Notes: generated by a model from the sequence alone, not told the origin. Shown: positions 1 through 8,504, counted from the first letter of the stretch. The stretch is 57,772 nt of DNA from Murinocardiopsis flavida (GCF_003014485.1 NZ_PYGA01000036.1:1-57772); one strand, 5' to 3'. Numbers and translations: made by a program.

Positions 1-120
1 GGCAACAACGCCGAGCAGGGCCGGGCGATCCTGGCCGAGCGGGCGCATCCGGCGGTGCGCCGGGTGGACACGATGGACGGCGCCGCCGCGCAGGCGGCCG
101 CCCTGGCCGCGGCGAAGTAG
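1..120 (+). CDS. sucC: Succinyl-CoA synthetase beta subunit, C-terminal end (partial)
   Basis: Only the last 39 codons are in the window, open at the left edge and ending in TAG. The reading begins GNNAEQGR and continues [17 protein letters not shown], which matches the usual carboxyl end of actinobacterial SucC. With SucD, 14 bases downstream, it would form the ATP- or GTP-dependent ligase that interconverts succinate and succinyl-CoA in the TCA cycle. The identification rests on this short tail plus the adjacent sucD. The main part (ATP-grasp domain) lies outside, so nucleotide specificity cannot be judged. The downstream coupling to an aldehyde dehydrogenase leaves open a specialised paralogue rather than the housekeeping copy. 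Confidence 0.85.
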   Translation, partial: GNNAEQGRAILAERAHPAVRRVDTMDGAAAQAAALAAAK

Positions 121-134
121 GGCGGAGAGGACTC

Positions 135-1037
135 ATGGCGATTTTTCTGAACGAGGACAGCCGGGTGCTGGTCCAGGGCATGACGGGCGGGGAGGGCACC
201 AAGCACACCCGCCGGATGCTGGCCTCGGGCACCCGGGTGGTGGGCGGGGTCAACCCGCGCAAGGCCGGGCAGAGCGTGGACTTCGACGGCGCGGCGGTGC
301 CGGTGTTCGGGTCGGTGGCCGAGGGGATGAAGGAGACCGGCGCGGACGTGTCGGTGATCTTCGTGCCGCCCAGGTTCGCCAAGGACGCGGTCGTGGAGGC
401 GGTCGACGCGGGGATCGGCCTGGCGGTGGTGATCACCGAGGGCGTCCCGGTGCACGACACGGCCTACTTCTGGGCCTACGCGAAGTCCAAGGACAACGCG
501 ACCCGGATCATCGGGCCCAACTGCCCGGGTCTGATCACCCCGGGGGAGTCCAACGCGGGCATCATCCCGGCCGACATCACCAAGCCGGGGCGGATCGGGC
601 TGGTGTCGAAGTCGGGCACGCTGACCTATCAGATGATGTACGAGCTGCGCGACATCGGTTTCTCCACGGCGGTGGGCATCGGCGGGGACCCGGTGATCGG
701 CACGACCCACATCGATGCCCTGGCGGCGTTCGAGGCCGACGCGGAGACCGACGCGATCGTGATGATCGGCGAGATCGGCGGCGACGCCGAGGAGCGGGCC
801 GCGGAGTTCATCAAGGCCAACGTGACCAAGCCGGTGGTGGGCTACGTCGCGGGCTTCACCGCGCCGGAGGGCAAGACGATGGGGCATGCGGGGGCGATCG
901 TGTCGGGGTCGGCGGGTACGGCCGCGGCGAAGAAGGAGGCGCTGGAGGCGGCGGGGGTGCGGGTCGGCAAGACTCCGAGCGAGACCGCCCAACTCGCACG
1001 CGAACTCTTCGCACGGGCACCGGGAGGCCTGCGATGA
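135..1037 (+). CDS. sucD: Succinyl-CoA synthetase alpha subunit
   Basis: The 300-residue product is full length for SucD, the subunit that binds CoA and carries the phosphohistidine. The CoA-binding Rossmann region starts at the N-terminus ([19 protein letters not shown]). The centre holds [13 protein letters not shown] and [12 protein letters not shown], and the active-site histidine lies near residue 250 in [12 protein letters not shown]. The sequence closely resembles actinobacterial SucD rather than malate-CoA ligase MtkB. A GGAGAGG ribosome site precedes the ATG. It follows sucC by 14 bases and its stop overlaps the next start (ATGA), so sucC-sucD-aldehyde dehydrogenase appear to be one operon. 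That third partner is unusual for a TCA-cycle sucCD operon. Confidence 0.93.
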   Translation: MAIFLNEDSRVLVQGMTGGEGTKHTRRMLASGTRVVGGVNPRKAGQSVDFDGAAVPVFGSVAEGMKETGADVSVIFVPPRFAKDAVVEAVDAGIGLAVVITEGVPVHDTAYFWAYAKSKDNATRIIGPNCPGLITPGESNAGIIPADITKPGRIGLVSKSGTLTYQMMYELRDIGFSTAVGIGGDPVIGTTHIDALAAFEADAETDAIVMIGEIGGDAEERAAEFIKANVTKPVVGYVAGFTAPEGKTMGHAGAIVSGSAGTAAAKKEALEAAGVRVGKTPSETAQLARELFARAPGGLR

Positions 1038-2581
1038 CCCTCGTACTCAAGCCGGGAACCGAGTGGGCCGCCGTCTACGCGCGCTGCCGCGCCCTCGCCC
1101 CCGAGGCGTTCGGCCCCGAGCGGGTCGCCAACCGCTGGGGCGGCGAATGGCGCTTCGACGGTGTGCCCCGGCCCGCGTTCTCCCCGGTCGACGGGTCGGA
1201 GATCGCCGGGCCGCCGATGGTGCCGGCCGAGACCGCCGCCGCTGCCGTCCGGTCCGGCGCCGACGAGCACCGCGCGTGGCGCCTGGTCCCGTTGTCGGAG
1301 CGCCGCAGCCGGGTGCGCGCCGCGCTCGACGCGTGGGGCGCGCACCGCGACCTGCTCGCGCTGCTGCTGGTCTGGGAGATCGGCAAGCCGTGGCGGCTGG
1401 CCCGCCAGGACGTCGATCGGGCGATCTCCGGCGTCGAGTGGTACCTCGACCAGATCGAGCCCATGCTCGACGGCAGGGCCCCGCTCGACGGCCCGGTCAG
1501 CAACGTCGCGAGCTGGAACTACCCCATGAGCGTCCTCGCGCACGCCATGTGCGTGCAGGCGCTCGCCGGCAACGCCGCCATCGCCAAGACCCCCACCGAC
1601 GGCGGGCTGGGCTGCCTCACGCTCGCCGTGGCGCTCGCCGTGCGCGAGGGGCTGCCGTTCACCCTGGTCAGCGGCGGTGGCCGCGATCTCTCGCCTGCGC
1701 TGGTGCGCGCGCCCGAGATCGGCTGCGTGTCCTTTGTCGGCGGCCGCGACACCGGCGGGCAGGTCGCCACCGCGCTCGCCGACCTCGGCAAGCGCCACGT
1801 GCTGGAGCAGGAGGGGCTCAACTGCTGGGGCGTGTGGGAGTTCGACGACTGGGACACCTTCACCGGCCAGGTCCGCAAGACCTTCGACTACGCCAAGCAG
1901 CGGTGTACGGCCTACCCCCGGTTCGTCGTGCAGCGGCGGCTGTTCGACCGGTTCCTCGCCGCCTACCTGCCCGCGGTCCGCTCGGTGCGGTTCGGCCACC
2001 CGCTAGCCGTGGCCGACGCCTCCGACGACCTGCCCGAGCTCGACTTCGGCCCGCTCATCAACGCGGCGAAGGCAAAGGACCTCGACGGCCAGGTGGCCGA
2101 AGCCGTCACGGGCGGTGCGATCCCCCTGTACCAGGGTTCCCTCGGCGACGGCCGGTTCCTGCCCGGGCAGAACACCGACGCGTACTCCGCGCCGGTGGCG
2201 CTGCTGGAGCCCCCGCGCTCATCGCCGCTGTTCCATGCCGAACCGTTCGGCCCGGTCGACTCCATCGTCCTGGTCGACACCGAGGCCGAGCTGCTGGCCG
2301 CGATGAACGCCAGCAACGGCGCCCTCGTCGGCACGGTCTCGTGCGACGACCCCGATGCGGCCTCGCGGCTCGCCGCGAGCGTCCGCGCGTTCAAGGTGGG
2401 CGTCAACGCGCCGCGTTCGCGCGGCGACCGCGACGAGCTGTTCGGCGGCTGGGGCGACTCCTGGCGGGGTGCCTTCGTCGGCGGACGGCTGCTGGTGCAC
2501 GCCGTCACCGAGGGTCCCGCCGGCGAGCGGCTGCCCGGCAACTTCCCCGAGTACACGCTGCGGCCCGAAGCAGCGGGCTGA
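1034..2581 (+). CDS. Aldehyde dehydrogenase family protein coupled to sucCD
   Basis: The 515-residue protein has the aldehyde dehydrogenase fold. [10 protein letters not shown] (about residue 158) is the cofactor-binding entry, and LEQEGLN holds the general-base Glu258 in place of the usual ELGG. The nucleophile is Cys291 in KQRCTAYPR, and HAEPFGP is the late ALDH motif. About 60 residues before the core form an extension unlike common ALDHs. The start overlaps the sucD stop by four bases, so translation is probably coupled. This suggests an aldehyde whose acid product enters succinate/succinyl-CoA metabolism, for example a semialdehyde. Another possibility is that it oxidises the aldehyde released by the ThDP lyase encoded 10 kb away. 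The substrate cannot be read from the sequence. Confidence 0.8.
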   Translation: MTLVLKPGTEWAAVYARCRALAPEAFGPERVANRWGGEWRFDGVPRPAFSPVDGSEIAGPPMVPAETAAAAVRSGADEHRAWRLVPLSERRSRVRAALDAWGAHRDLLALLLVWEIGKPWRLARQDVDRAISGVEWYLDQIEPMLDGRAPLDGPVSNVASWNYPMSVLAHAMCVQALAGNAAIAKTPTDGGLGCLTLAVALAVREGLPFTLVSGGGRDLSPALVRAPEIGCVSFVGGRDTGGQVATALADLGKRHVLEQEGLNCWGVWEFDDWDTFTGQVRKTFDYAKQRCTAYPRFVVQRRLFDRFLAAYLPAVRSVRFGHPLAVADASDDLPELDFGPLINAAKAKDLDGQVAEAVTGGAIPLYQGSLGDGRFLPGQNTDAYSAPVALLEPPRSSPLFHAEPFGPVDSIVLVDTEAELLAAMNASNGALVGTVSCDDPDAASRLAASVRAFKVGVNAPRSRGDRDELFGGWGDSWRGAFVGGRLLVHAVTEGPAGERLPGNFPEYTLRPEAAG

Positions 2582-2582
2582 G

Positions 2583-2646
2583 AGGCAGCGGGTCAAGACA
2601 GGCAGCGCGTCAAAACAGGCAGCGGGTCAAGAGGCAGCGGGCTGCC
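2583..2646. repeat. Degenerate tandem array, about 17-bp unit
   Basis: Four consecutive copies of a unit reading AGGCAGCGGGTCAAGAC start two bases after the aldehyde dehydrogenase stop. The copies are at 2583-2599, 2600-2616, 2617-2631 (15 bp) and 2632-2646. The last codons of the gene (GCAGCGGGCTGA) already resemble the unit, so the array may have grown out of the gene end. Confidence 0.8.
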
Positions 2647-2999
2647 AGGGAGAAGGCTGAGAGGCGGCACGGGGGCCGGGCGCAGAGTTCAGGCCCGGGC
2701 GGCGTCAGGGGGCTTGTCGACGCCGACCGGGCCCGCGCCTACCGTCCGGACGGCGGAGTCACCCCGGGGCCGCCATTGGCGTCGAGGACGCCTTCTCCAG
2801 GATGATCCGATGCCGACCGGTGTAGACGTTCGTGGGGCTGCGGCGCAGGGCGCGTACATGGGGCCCTGCGCGGCGCCGGTCATGGCAAGAGCACAGGGCG
2901 GCCGTCGGCGGGGGCGCGGGCCGGAGAATGCGGATCCACGTTCGGTCACCTCGAATCATCCGCGGCAATCGTGCAATGATGTTGCCTGGATCACATTGT

Positions 3000-3015
3000 C
3001 ATGTATACGGTCTAC
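3000..3015 (+). promoter_or_regulatory. Orphan GntR-type operator copy (site A)
   Basis: The sequence CATGTATACGGTCTAC aligns without gaps to the three copies at 4172, 14029 (reverse) and 15624, sharing TGTATAC, GT and the terminal C. No gene start lies within 1 kb in a direction this site would serve: the reductase gene ends downstream of it and a hairpin follows at 3043. Confidence 0.5.
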
Positions 3016-3042
3016 AGTATTCCTCGACATGTCATCCGACAA

Positions 3043-3070
3043 GGGGGGCGAACCAACCGGTTCGCCCCCC
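3043..3070. terminator. Perfect 12-bp stem hairpin downstream of the reductase gene
   Basis: GGGGGGCGAACC and GGTTCGCCCCCC pair perfectly around an AACC loop, 46 bases beyond the stop of the minus-strand reductase gene. There is no long T tract on either strand, so it would be a GC-stem terminator of the sort common in actinomycetes, possibly working in both directions. Confidence 0.7.
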
Positions 3071-3115
3071 TTGCCGCTGGTCGGCCGCTGCCGCGGCGGC
3101 CGACCGATCACCAGG

Positions 3116-4129
3116 TCAGGCCGGGACCGCCGGTGCATGGGCCGCCGGTGCGGCGGTGCCGTCGATCAGCCGCTCGTTGAACAGTGTCGCCACGGCGTTC
3201 ACCGCGCGCAGCGTCGGCGCGGGGGTCTGCGTGAGGTCGGCCAGTTCCACCACTGCCGTGAGGATGACGTCCAACTCCATCGGGCGTCCACGTTCCACGT
3301 CGTGCAGCGTGGACGTGCGGTGCTCCCCGGTGCGCTCGGCCCCGGCGAGCCGCCGTTCGATGGAGATCTCGGGGTGCACCCCGAGTCGCCCGGCCACTTC
3401 CAGGGTCTCGCTCATCATCGTGCGCGCCAGGTCCCTGGTGGCGCCGTGGCGGCAGATCTGGGCCATGGTCGAGCGGGCAAGGGCGCTGAGCGGGTTGAAG
3501 GTGATGTTGCCCATCAGCTTGACCCAGATGTCCTCGCGCAGAGCGGGCTCTATCGGGCACTTCAGCCCGCCCGCGATCATCGCCTCGCTGAAGGCGCGGC
3601 AGCGTGCGGAGTCGCTGCCGTCGGGTTCTCCGATGGAGAAGCGGGTGCCCTCCAGGTGCCGGATGACGCCCGGTTCGACGATCTCGGTGGCGGCGTAGAC
3701 GACGCAGCCGATGGCGCGTTCCACGGGGATGGCGCGGCTGACCGTGCCGCCGGGGTCGACGGTCTCCAGCCGGCGCCCGGCGTAGGGGCCGTCGAGGCCG
3801 TGGAAGTACCACCAGGGGATGCCGTTCTGCGCCGCGACGACGGCGGTGGCGGGGCCGAGCAGGGGGCGCAGCAGTGGTGTGCAGGCCGCGTAGTGCTGTG
3901 CCTTGAGGCCGAGGAACACGACGTCCACGGGGCCGATCTCGCGCGGGTCCGCCGTCGCGTGGGGGTGGGCGGTGAAGTCGCCGCGCGGGCTGAGGACCTG
4001 GATCCCCCTCTCGCGCAGCGCGTGGAGCTGTGCTCCGCGGGCGATCAGGTGGACGTCGGCGCCGCCGCGGTGCAGTGCGGCGCCGACATAGGCGCCGATC
4101 GCTCCGGCGCCCAGAATCGCGATGCGCAT
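3116..4129 (-). CDS. 2-dehydropantoate 2-reductase family oxidoreductase
   Basis: The 337-residue protein opens with the dinucleotide-binding motif ILGAGAIGAYVG, which requires the start at 4129. It has the family's AQNGIP segment near residue 105 and the helical C-terminal domain with EDIWVKLMGNITFNPLSAL around residue 190 (catalytic Lys region). The family reduces 2-ketopantoate with NADPH in coenzyme A biosynthesis, but many paralogues act on other 2-keto/2-hydroxy acids. It diverges from a GntR regulator across an operator shared with the lyase operon and the OFA transporter gene. I therefore infer a catabolic role, for example interconverting a 2-keto and 2-hydroxy acid, rather than housekeeping PanE. 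Confidence 0.8.
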   Translation of the reverse strand: MRIAILGAGAIGAYVGAALHRGGADVHLIARGAQLHALRERGIQVLSPRGDFTAHPHATADPREIGPVDVVFLGLKAQHYAACTPLLRPLLGPATAVVAAQNGIPWWYFHGLDGPYAGRRLETVDPGGTVSRAIPVERAIGCVVYAATEIVEPGVIRHLEGTRFSIGEPDGSDSARCRAFSEAMIAGGLKCPIEPALREDIWVKLMGNITFNPLSALARSTMAQICRHGATRDLARTMMSETLEVAGRLGVHPEISIERRLAGAERTGEHRTSTLHDVERGRPMELDVILTAVVELADLTQTPAPTLRAVNAVATLFNERLIDGTAAPAAHAPAVPA

Positions 4130-4171
4130 GAGGGTCCCTTTCCGTAGCCAAGTTCATATAGCCAAGTACAT

Positions 4172-4187
4172 TTTGTATACAGTATGC
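4172..4187 (+). promoter_or_regulatory. GntR-type operator (site B) between reductase gene and gntR
   Basis: TTTGTATACAGTATGC lies in the 205-bp divergent interval, 43 bases before the reductase start and 148 before gntR. It is identical over TGTATACAGTATGC to the copy upstream of the OFA transporter. FCD-type GntR regulators usually bind such TGTATACA-like palindromes, so autoregulation is likely. Confidence 0.65.
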
Positions 4188-4334
4188 TAAACAGAATCAG
4201 ACGTCTCTGGTCCGGGTTCCGCCGAGAAGGACCCGCCGACCGTGCCGATCCGACAAGTTCCCGGGTTCTTCTCGCCCACCGCCGCCGGTCGGCGGCGCCG
4301 CGCGGGTGGCGCTCCGGGCGGCGAGGAGCCCTGC

Positions 4335-5018
4335 ATGCCCGCTCAGCCGTCATACCGCCCCGGCAAGGTCGCGCGCCCGGTCCCCCTCAGGGAGGCCGCC
4401 TACGAGGCGCTGCTCGACCAGATCATCACCCGCGAGCTTCCGCCGGGGCGCCACCTGGTCGAGAGCGACATCGCCGAAGTGCTGGGGGTCTCCCGGCAGC
4501 CGGTGCGCGAGGCGCTACAGAAGCTGAACAACGAAGGGTGGGTCGACCTGCGCCCGGGGCATGGGGCCTATGTGCACACGCCGAGTGAGAGTGAGGCCGA
4601 CCAGCTCCTCGCGGTCCGCGCGGTGCTGGAGACCGAGTCGGCGCGGCTCGCGGCGCAGTGCGCCGGCAGTGAGGAGCTCGACCGGTTGCGGGAGCTGTGC
4701 GGCGCCGGGGTCGCCGCCGTCGAGTCCGATGACGTCGAGCGGGTGGTCGCCGCCAACGCCGAGTTCCACCGCGGGCTCACCGAGGTGTCGGGGAACCGGG
4801 TGCTGAGCGAGCTCGCCGCGCAGGTCGATCGGCGGGTCCGCTGGTATTACGCGCCGGTCGCCCGGGTCAGGGGGCTGTCCTCGTGGGACGAGCACGCCCG
4901 GATCGTCGGCGCCATCGCCGAGGGGGCCGAGGGTCGGGCCGCGGCGCTGATGCGCGAGCACACCGAGCGCACCCGGCTGACCTACCACGACCTTGTCGGT
5001 ACCGCGCCCGGTGGGTGA
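4335..5018 (+). CDS. GntR family transcriptional regulator, FCD subfamily
   Basis: From the ATG at 4335 the protein has 227 residues. An N-terminal winged helix (residues about 12-75) contains EALLDQIITRELPPGRHL and DIAEVLGVSRQPVREALQKL. A C-terminal all-helical FCD effector domain (about 90-220) has the metal/ligand histidines in ANAEFHRGL and HARIV plus a late REHTERTR. The start was chosen because GAGGAG at 4323-4328 sits six bases upstream; an in-frame ATG at 4242 would add 31 residues with no known fold. FCD regulators typically sense small carboxylic acids. Motif copies in front of the reductase, ThDP lyase and OFA transporter genes make this the best candidate regulator of the left-hand carboxylate genes. 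Confidence 0.88.
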   Translation: MPAQPSYRPGKVARPVPLREAAYEALLDQIITRELPPGRHLVESDIAEVLGVSRQPVREALQKLNNEGWVDLRPGHGAYVHTPSESEADQLLAVRAVLETESARLAAQCAGSEELDRLRELCGAGVAAVESDDVERVVAANAEFHRGLTEVSGNRVLSELAAQVDRRVRWYYAPVARVRGLSSWDEHARIVGAIAEGAEGRAAALMREHTERTRLTYHDLVGTAPGG

Positions 5019-5041
5019 CCGCCGGGCGCGCGGGGTGCCGC

Positions 5042-5057
5042 CCCGGGGAGCCCCGGG
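5042..5057. terminator. Hairpin between convergent gntR and terC genes
   Basis: CCCGGGG-AG-CCCCGGG forms a tight GC stem 24 bases after the gntR stop and about 80 bases past the terC stop on the other strand. It is a candidate bidirectional terminator without a T tract. Confidence 0.4.
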
Positions 5058-5093
5058 CGCGGTACCGGTCGCGCGGTGGTAGGCCGCGGTGGA

Positions 5094-5145
5094 TTGCGGT
5101 GAACCGTAATGAGTTGCGGTGAGCCGTGATGAGCGGCGGTCAGCG
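5094..5145. repeat. Tandem 20-bp repeat after terC stop
   Basis: TTGCGGTGAACCGTAATGAG at 5094-5113 is followed by a copy with two changes at 5114-5133 and a partial third copy (CGGCGGTCAGCGG). The third copy runs into the terC stop codon. It is one of several unrelated short arrays at gene ends in this window. Confidence 0.7.
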
Positions 5146-6252
5146 GTGGACGGTCTCGTCCACGTCGTCGCCCGGGGCGTCCGGGCCGGCCGGGTCGGCG
5201 GCAGAACCGGCAGAACCGGCAGGGCTGGACTCCCCGGCTTCGGGCTCCTTCTCCGCTGCGGCGCCGCCCTCGGCCGCCGCACCTTCGGCCGCGGCCGCCG
5301 CGGTGCGCTTGCTGGAGATCAGGCTCGTCACCGTGGTGATCGCCAGGGTGGCGAGGATGACCAGGAGCGAGATCTCGGTGGGGATCTCGGGCACGTGCAG
5401 GTCGGTGGTCTCGTGCAGGGCGTGCAGGATCAGCTTCACGCCGATGAACCCCAGGATGATCGCCAGGCCCTTGCTCAGGTGGACCAGCTTGTTGAGCAGC
5501 CCGCCGATGAGGAAGTAGAGCTGGCGCAGGCCCATCAGGGCGAACGCGTTGGCCGTGAAGACCAGGTAGGGCTCCTGGGTGATGCCGAAGATCGCCGGGA
5601 TGGAGTCGAGGGCGAAGAGTACGTCGGTGAGGCCCACCGCGATCATCACGAGCAGCATGGGGGTGACGACCCGGACGCCGTCGATCCGCACGGTGAGCTT
5701 CGAGCCGTGGTAGACGTCGGTGGTCGGCATGAACCGGCGGACCATCCGGACGGCGGCGTTCTCCTTGTACTCCTCGTCCTCGCCGCCGGCCGTGATCAGC
5801 TTCCACGCTGTGTACAGCAGGAAGGCGCCGAAGAGGAAGAAGACGCCGGCGAAGGCGTTGACGACGGCCGCGCCCAGTGCGATGAAGATCCCGCGGAACA
5901 GCAGGGCGAGCGCGATGCCGACGAGCAGGACGCGTTGGCGGTGCTCGGGCGGCACCGCGAACGAGCCGAGGATCAGGATGAACACGAACAGGTTGTCCAT
6001 GCTCATCGAGTACTCGACGATCCAGCCGGTGAAGAAGTCGAGACCTTGGGCGCTGTCCGTGTAGAAGCCGAGTCCGATGCCGAATATGACGGCCAGCGAG
6101 ACGTAGATGCTGATCCAGATCCCGGCCTCGCGCATGGAGGGTTCATGGGGTCTGCGGGCGATGATGATGAAGTCGAGCGCGATGATGCCGAGCAGTACGG
6201 CGATCGTCACGGCCCAAACCCACGGTTGTACGTCCAAGGTCCTGTGCTCCAT
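5140..6252 (-). CDS. TerC family integral membrane protein
   Basis: About 370 residues with eight or so membrane segments. The two family signatures are clear: an acidic helix EYSMSMDNLFVFILI near residue 80 and its counterpart GLTDVLFALDSIPAIFGIT near residue 205, whose Asp residues likely line the ion path. The last 60 residues are an Ala/Glu/Pro-rich cytoplasmic tail. TerC/Alx proteins are linked to manganese efflux and tellurite resistance. A GTG at 6270 would add six residues; neither start has a good ribosome site. It lies 102 bases downstream of the Nramp-like pair on the same strand, across a hairpin, so it may be separately transcribed. Confidence 0.85.
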   Translation of the reverse strand: MEHRTLDVQPWVWAVTIAVLLGIIALDFIIIARRPHEPSMREAGIWISIYVSLAVIFGIGLGFYTDSAQGLDFFTGWIVEYSMSMDNLFVFILILGSFAVPPEHRQRVLLVGIALALLFRGIFIALGAAVVNAFAGVFFLFGAFLLYTAWKLITAGGEDEEYKENAAVRMVRRFMPTTDVYHGSKLTVRIDGVRVVTPMLLVMIAVGLTDVLFALDSIPAIFGITQEPYLVFTANAFALMGLRQLYFLIGGLLNKLVHLSKGLAIILGFIGVKLILHALHETTDLHVPEIPTEISLLVILATLAITTVTSLISSKRTAAAAAEGAAAEGGAAAEKEPEAGESSPAGSAGSAADPAGPDAPGDDVDETVHR

Positions 6253-6280
6253 GAGGGTCGGTCGGGACACTGCGATGTCC

Positions 6281-6308
6281 CGCGCGGGGCGCCGGGGCGC
6301 CCCGCGCG
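6281..6308. terminator. Strong hairpin between the Nramp-like operon and terC
   Basis: CGCGCGGGGCGCC at 6281-6293 pairs with its complement at 6296-6308. It lies within the 102-bp gap between two same-strand genes, so it is either a terminator of the upstream operon or a structured leader for terC. I could not match it to the known manganese (yybP-ykoY) riboswitch. Confidence 0.5.
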
Positions 6309-6354
6309 CGAGAACGGGAACGGGTGGAAGCGGGATCCACCAGTGCGTTGCGGG

Positions 6355-6915
6355 TCAGGTCGGGGCGTTGCCGCGGCCCCGCTCGGCGGAACCGCGTCGG
6401 CGGCCGATGGTACTCAAATGTTCCAGGTAGCGCTGCACCAGGTCGGCGGCGAGCGGGTTGTGCTGCTGGATCCGGATGAACCAGTGCGGTGCGATCCGTT
6501 CGTGCAGCCAGAGGAACCCGATGGCGTACCCGACGCTGAGCAGTGCTTGGAAGACCAGGAACTCCCACAGCGGCTCGCGCAGGACGGTCTCGCTGCCCAT
6601 GACGGCCGCCACGGTGTACTCGTCGAACAACCGTGCCAGGGGGAATCCGACCAACCAGTACAAGGCGACCGGGTAGACGGCACCCAAGGGTATCCGGTGA
6701 TGCGCCACCAACAGGCAGTAGCCCGCCCCGAGTAGTGCAAGCGGCAGGCCGAGCGCGGCGGCGACGGTCAGGGTGAGTGCCGACGGCAGGCCGGCGGTTG
6801 CGCCGACCGCCGCCGCGAACAACCCACCCACCAGGCCGATCGCGAAACCGGGGACGGCGACCTCGGCGTTGTGGACGATGCCGGAACTCTGCTGTGAGGC
6901 GGTGTGGGCTGCCAT
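6355..6915 (-). CDS. Small four-helix membrane protein coupled to the Nramp-like transporter
   Basis: The 186-residue protein is not one I can name. It has a short polar N-terminus, then about four hydrophobic stretches (approximately residues 23-48, 50-75, 83-100 and 125-150), and a basic C-terminal tail with QRYLEHLSTIGRRRG. Its ATG shares one base with the stop of the Nramp-like gene (TGATG), so the two are almost certainly co-translated in fixed ratio. This makes it a candidate auxiliary subunit of that transporter. Confidence 0.75.
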   Translation of the reverse strand: MAAHTASQQSSGIVHNAEVAVPGFAIGLVGGLFAAAVGATAGLPSALTLTVAAALGLPLALLGAGYCLLVAHHRIPLGAVYPVALYWLVGFPLARLFDEYTVAAVMGSETVLREPLWEFLVFQALLSVGYAIGFLWLHERIAPHWFIRIQQHNPLAADLVQRYLEHLSTIGRRRGSAERGRGNAPT

Positions 6916-8504
6916 CAGATCACGACCCCGAAGGCGAACAGGGAGTAGAACAGTGCGCCCAGGTAGAACACCGCGGCGAAGGCGATGAGGGCATTGCTGA
7001 CGATGCCGGGGCGGATCGGCTTGGGCAGGGTGATGTTGTTGACGAGGAGCAGCACCACGCAGTAGGCGCCCATGGCGAACGCCGACAGGAAGGCCAGTGT
7101 GTCCAGGATCGCCGCGGGCCCGTCGGCCGGGCCGAACAGCAGGACGCCGATGCCGAAGGCGATGAGCGCCCAGAGGAAGAACGCGTAGATCTTGGAGATG
7201 CTGAACTTCTTGGCGCCGGGGACGAAGTAGTAGGTCATGTCGGCCTGGCCGCGGGAGAAGGAGTCGAACAACCCCAGGGTGGCGTTGAGCCCGATCAGCG
7301 CGATGAAGCAGTAGAACATCGTGCCGAAGACCGGGCTGCCTGCCGCGGAGAAGGAGCCGGCCATCGCGTCCAGTGAAGCGCCCTGGTCGCCGCCGCGGAT
7401 GACGTCGGCCACGCCGGGGTCGATGCGCGTCGACGCCTGCGCCAGCACCGTGAACGAGATGGTCACGAGCATGGTGATGCCCCAGAAGAGCACGAACGCG
7501 TCGAAGGTGACCCAGCGGCGCCAGCCCTTCCACTTGGTCATCTCCGCGGGGTCGTCGGTGTCGAACATGAACCCGCGCGAGGGCATCGTCTCCTGCTCCT
7601 CGGCGTGCCGCAGGCCGCGGATCTTGGGGATGTGCGCGCCCATGCCGGCGCCCTTGTCGCGCAGGTGCAGGGTGTACCACATCTGCTGCATCCCCGAGGG
7701 GCCGGCGAACGCGATCGCGCCCACGACCACCGGGAACCAGGTCGGCGTCATGGCCTCGTCGGGCAGGTATCCGACGGCGAACATCCCGGTGATGGTGCTG
7801 GCGAGGTCGGCGAAGCTGCCGACCAGCGCGGCCACCAAGGAGGTGCCGACCACCAGGATGCCGATACAGATGGAGAGGACGTTCTCCAGCAGGTTGTACA
7901 CGACCTTGGCGAGCGTGAACACCACGCCGACCAGCAGCATCCCCGCCACCCCTGTGGCCTGCCAGGGGATGCCGGTGACCTGCTCGAATGCGGAGGCGCC
8001 GGCGGAAAGGTGGCCGGGCCAGACGTAGACCGCGATCGCCGTCACGAAGAAGAACCACATCAGTGGTTTGAATACGCGGGCGGCGCCGAAGAAGATGCTC
8101 TCGCCGGTGGCCATGGCGTAGCGGGACATCTCCAGCATGACCACGGCCTGGAGGGAGACGCCGACAAGGAACAGCCAGCGGATCTCCGGGCCGAACAGCA
8201 GCACGAGGCGCGGCCACATGTAGGACTCGCCCATGCCCACGCCCAGCGCCACGAGGAACACGGTGGGGCCGAGGATGTGGATGGACGGCGGTGCCTTGGG
8301 CAGGGGGCGGATCGGCATCGGCTCCAGCCGGCCGGCCTTCCAGAACCGCTCCTTCGGGGCGGTGTCCTGCGCTGTCGATTCGATGGTGGGGATGGTCTCG
8401 GGTTCGGGGGGCTCGGTCTGCCGCTGCTTGGGAACCAGTGGCTGGTGCGGGGGCGCGTCGGCCGAGGCCGGCCGGTCGCCGCTTTCGGGACGGGTGGGAT
8501 CCAT
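6915..8504 (-). CDS. Nramp-fold membrane transporter lacking the canonical metal motifs
   Basis: Roughly 529 residues: a 70-residue Pro/Glu-rich cytoplasmic N-terminus, then about eleven membrane helices of the Nramp/LeuT fold. The stretch ILGPTVFLVALGVGMGESY lines up with Nramp helix 1, but the metal-binding DPGN is replaced by GMGE. GPSGMQQMWY lines up with helix 6, where MPH has become MQQ. Another recognisable segment is LEMSRYAMATGES. The start at 8504 is preceded by GGGAG eight bases upstream; the ATG at 8528 has no ribosome site. With both metal motifs altered, transport of Mn or Fe is doubtful. The adjacent carboxylate genes suggest an organic-acid or other substrate, but this is inference. 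Confidence 0.75.
   Translation of the reverse strand: MDPTRPESGDRPASADAPPHQPLVPKQRQTEPPEPETIPTIESTAQDTAPKERFWKAGRLEPMPIRPLPKAPPSIHILGPTVFLVALGVGMGESYMWPRLVLLFGPEIRWLFLVGVSLQAVVMLEMSRYAMATGESIFFGAARVFKPLMWFFFVTAIAVYVWPGHLSAGASAFEQVTGIPWQATGVAGMLLVGVVFTLAKVVYNLLENVLSICIGILVVGTSLVAALVGSFADLASTITGMFAVGYLPDEAMTPTWFPVVVGAIAFAGPSGMQQMWYTLHLRDKGAGMGAHIPKIRGLRHAEEQETMPSRGFMFDTDDPAEMTKWKGWRRWVTFDAFVLFWGITMLVTISFTVLAQASTRIDPGVADVIRGGDQGASLDAMAGSFSAAGSPVFGTMFYCFIALIGLNATLGLFDSFSRGQADMTYYFVPGAKKFSISKIYAFFLWALIAFGIGVLLFGPADGPAAILDTLAFLSAFAMGAYCVVLLLVNNITLPKPIRPGIVSNALIAFAAVFYLGALFYSLFAFGVVI

Larger units (their letters stand above)
2582..3115. other. Non-coding interval of 534 bp
   Basis: No convincing gene is seen here. 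Open frames in this stretch have no homology that I recognise and look like GC-rich shadows. It holds the tandem array just after the aldehyde dehydrogenase, an unattached copy of the GntR-type operator at 3000-3015, and a strong inverted repeat at 3043-3070. It separates the plus-strand sucCD operon from the minus-strand reductase gene, which ends at 3116. Confidence 0.7.

Noticed and set aside
135-1037. Malate-CoA ligase subunit (MtkB) of the serine cycle instead of SucD
   Set aside because: The sequence agrees with actinobacterial SucD through the substrate and CoA regions and no other serine-cycle gene is nearby.
886-2805. A 639-codon plus-strand frame in another phase over the aldehyde dehydrogenase
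   Set aside because: It is extremely Arg/Ala-rich and has no fold signature; the ALDH frame carries the nucleophile and cofactor motifs.
4242-4334. Longer N-terminus for the GntR regulator
   Set aside because: The extra 31 residues have no known fold, and a good ribosome site (GAGGAG) precedes the internal ATG at 4335.
6271-6354. yybP-ykoY manganese riboswitch before terC
   Set aside because: Only a simple GC hairpin is visible; I could not find the conserved loop sequences of that riboswitch class.
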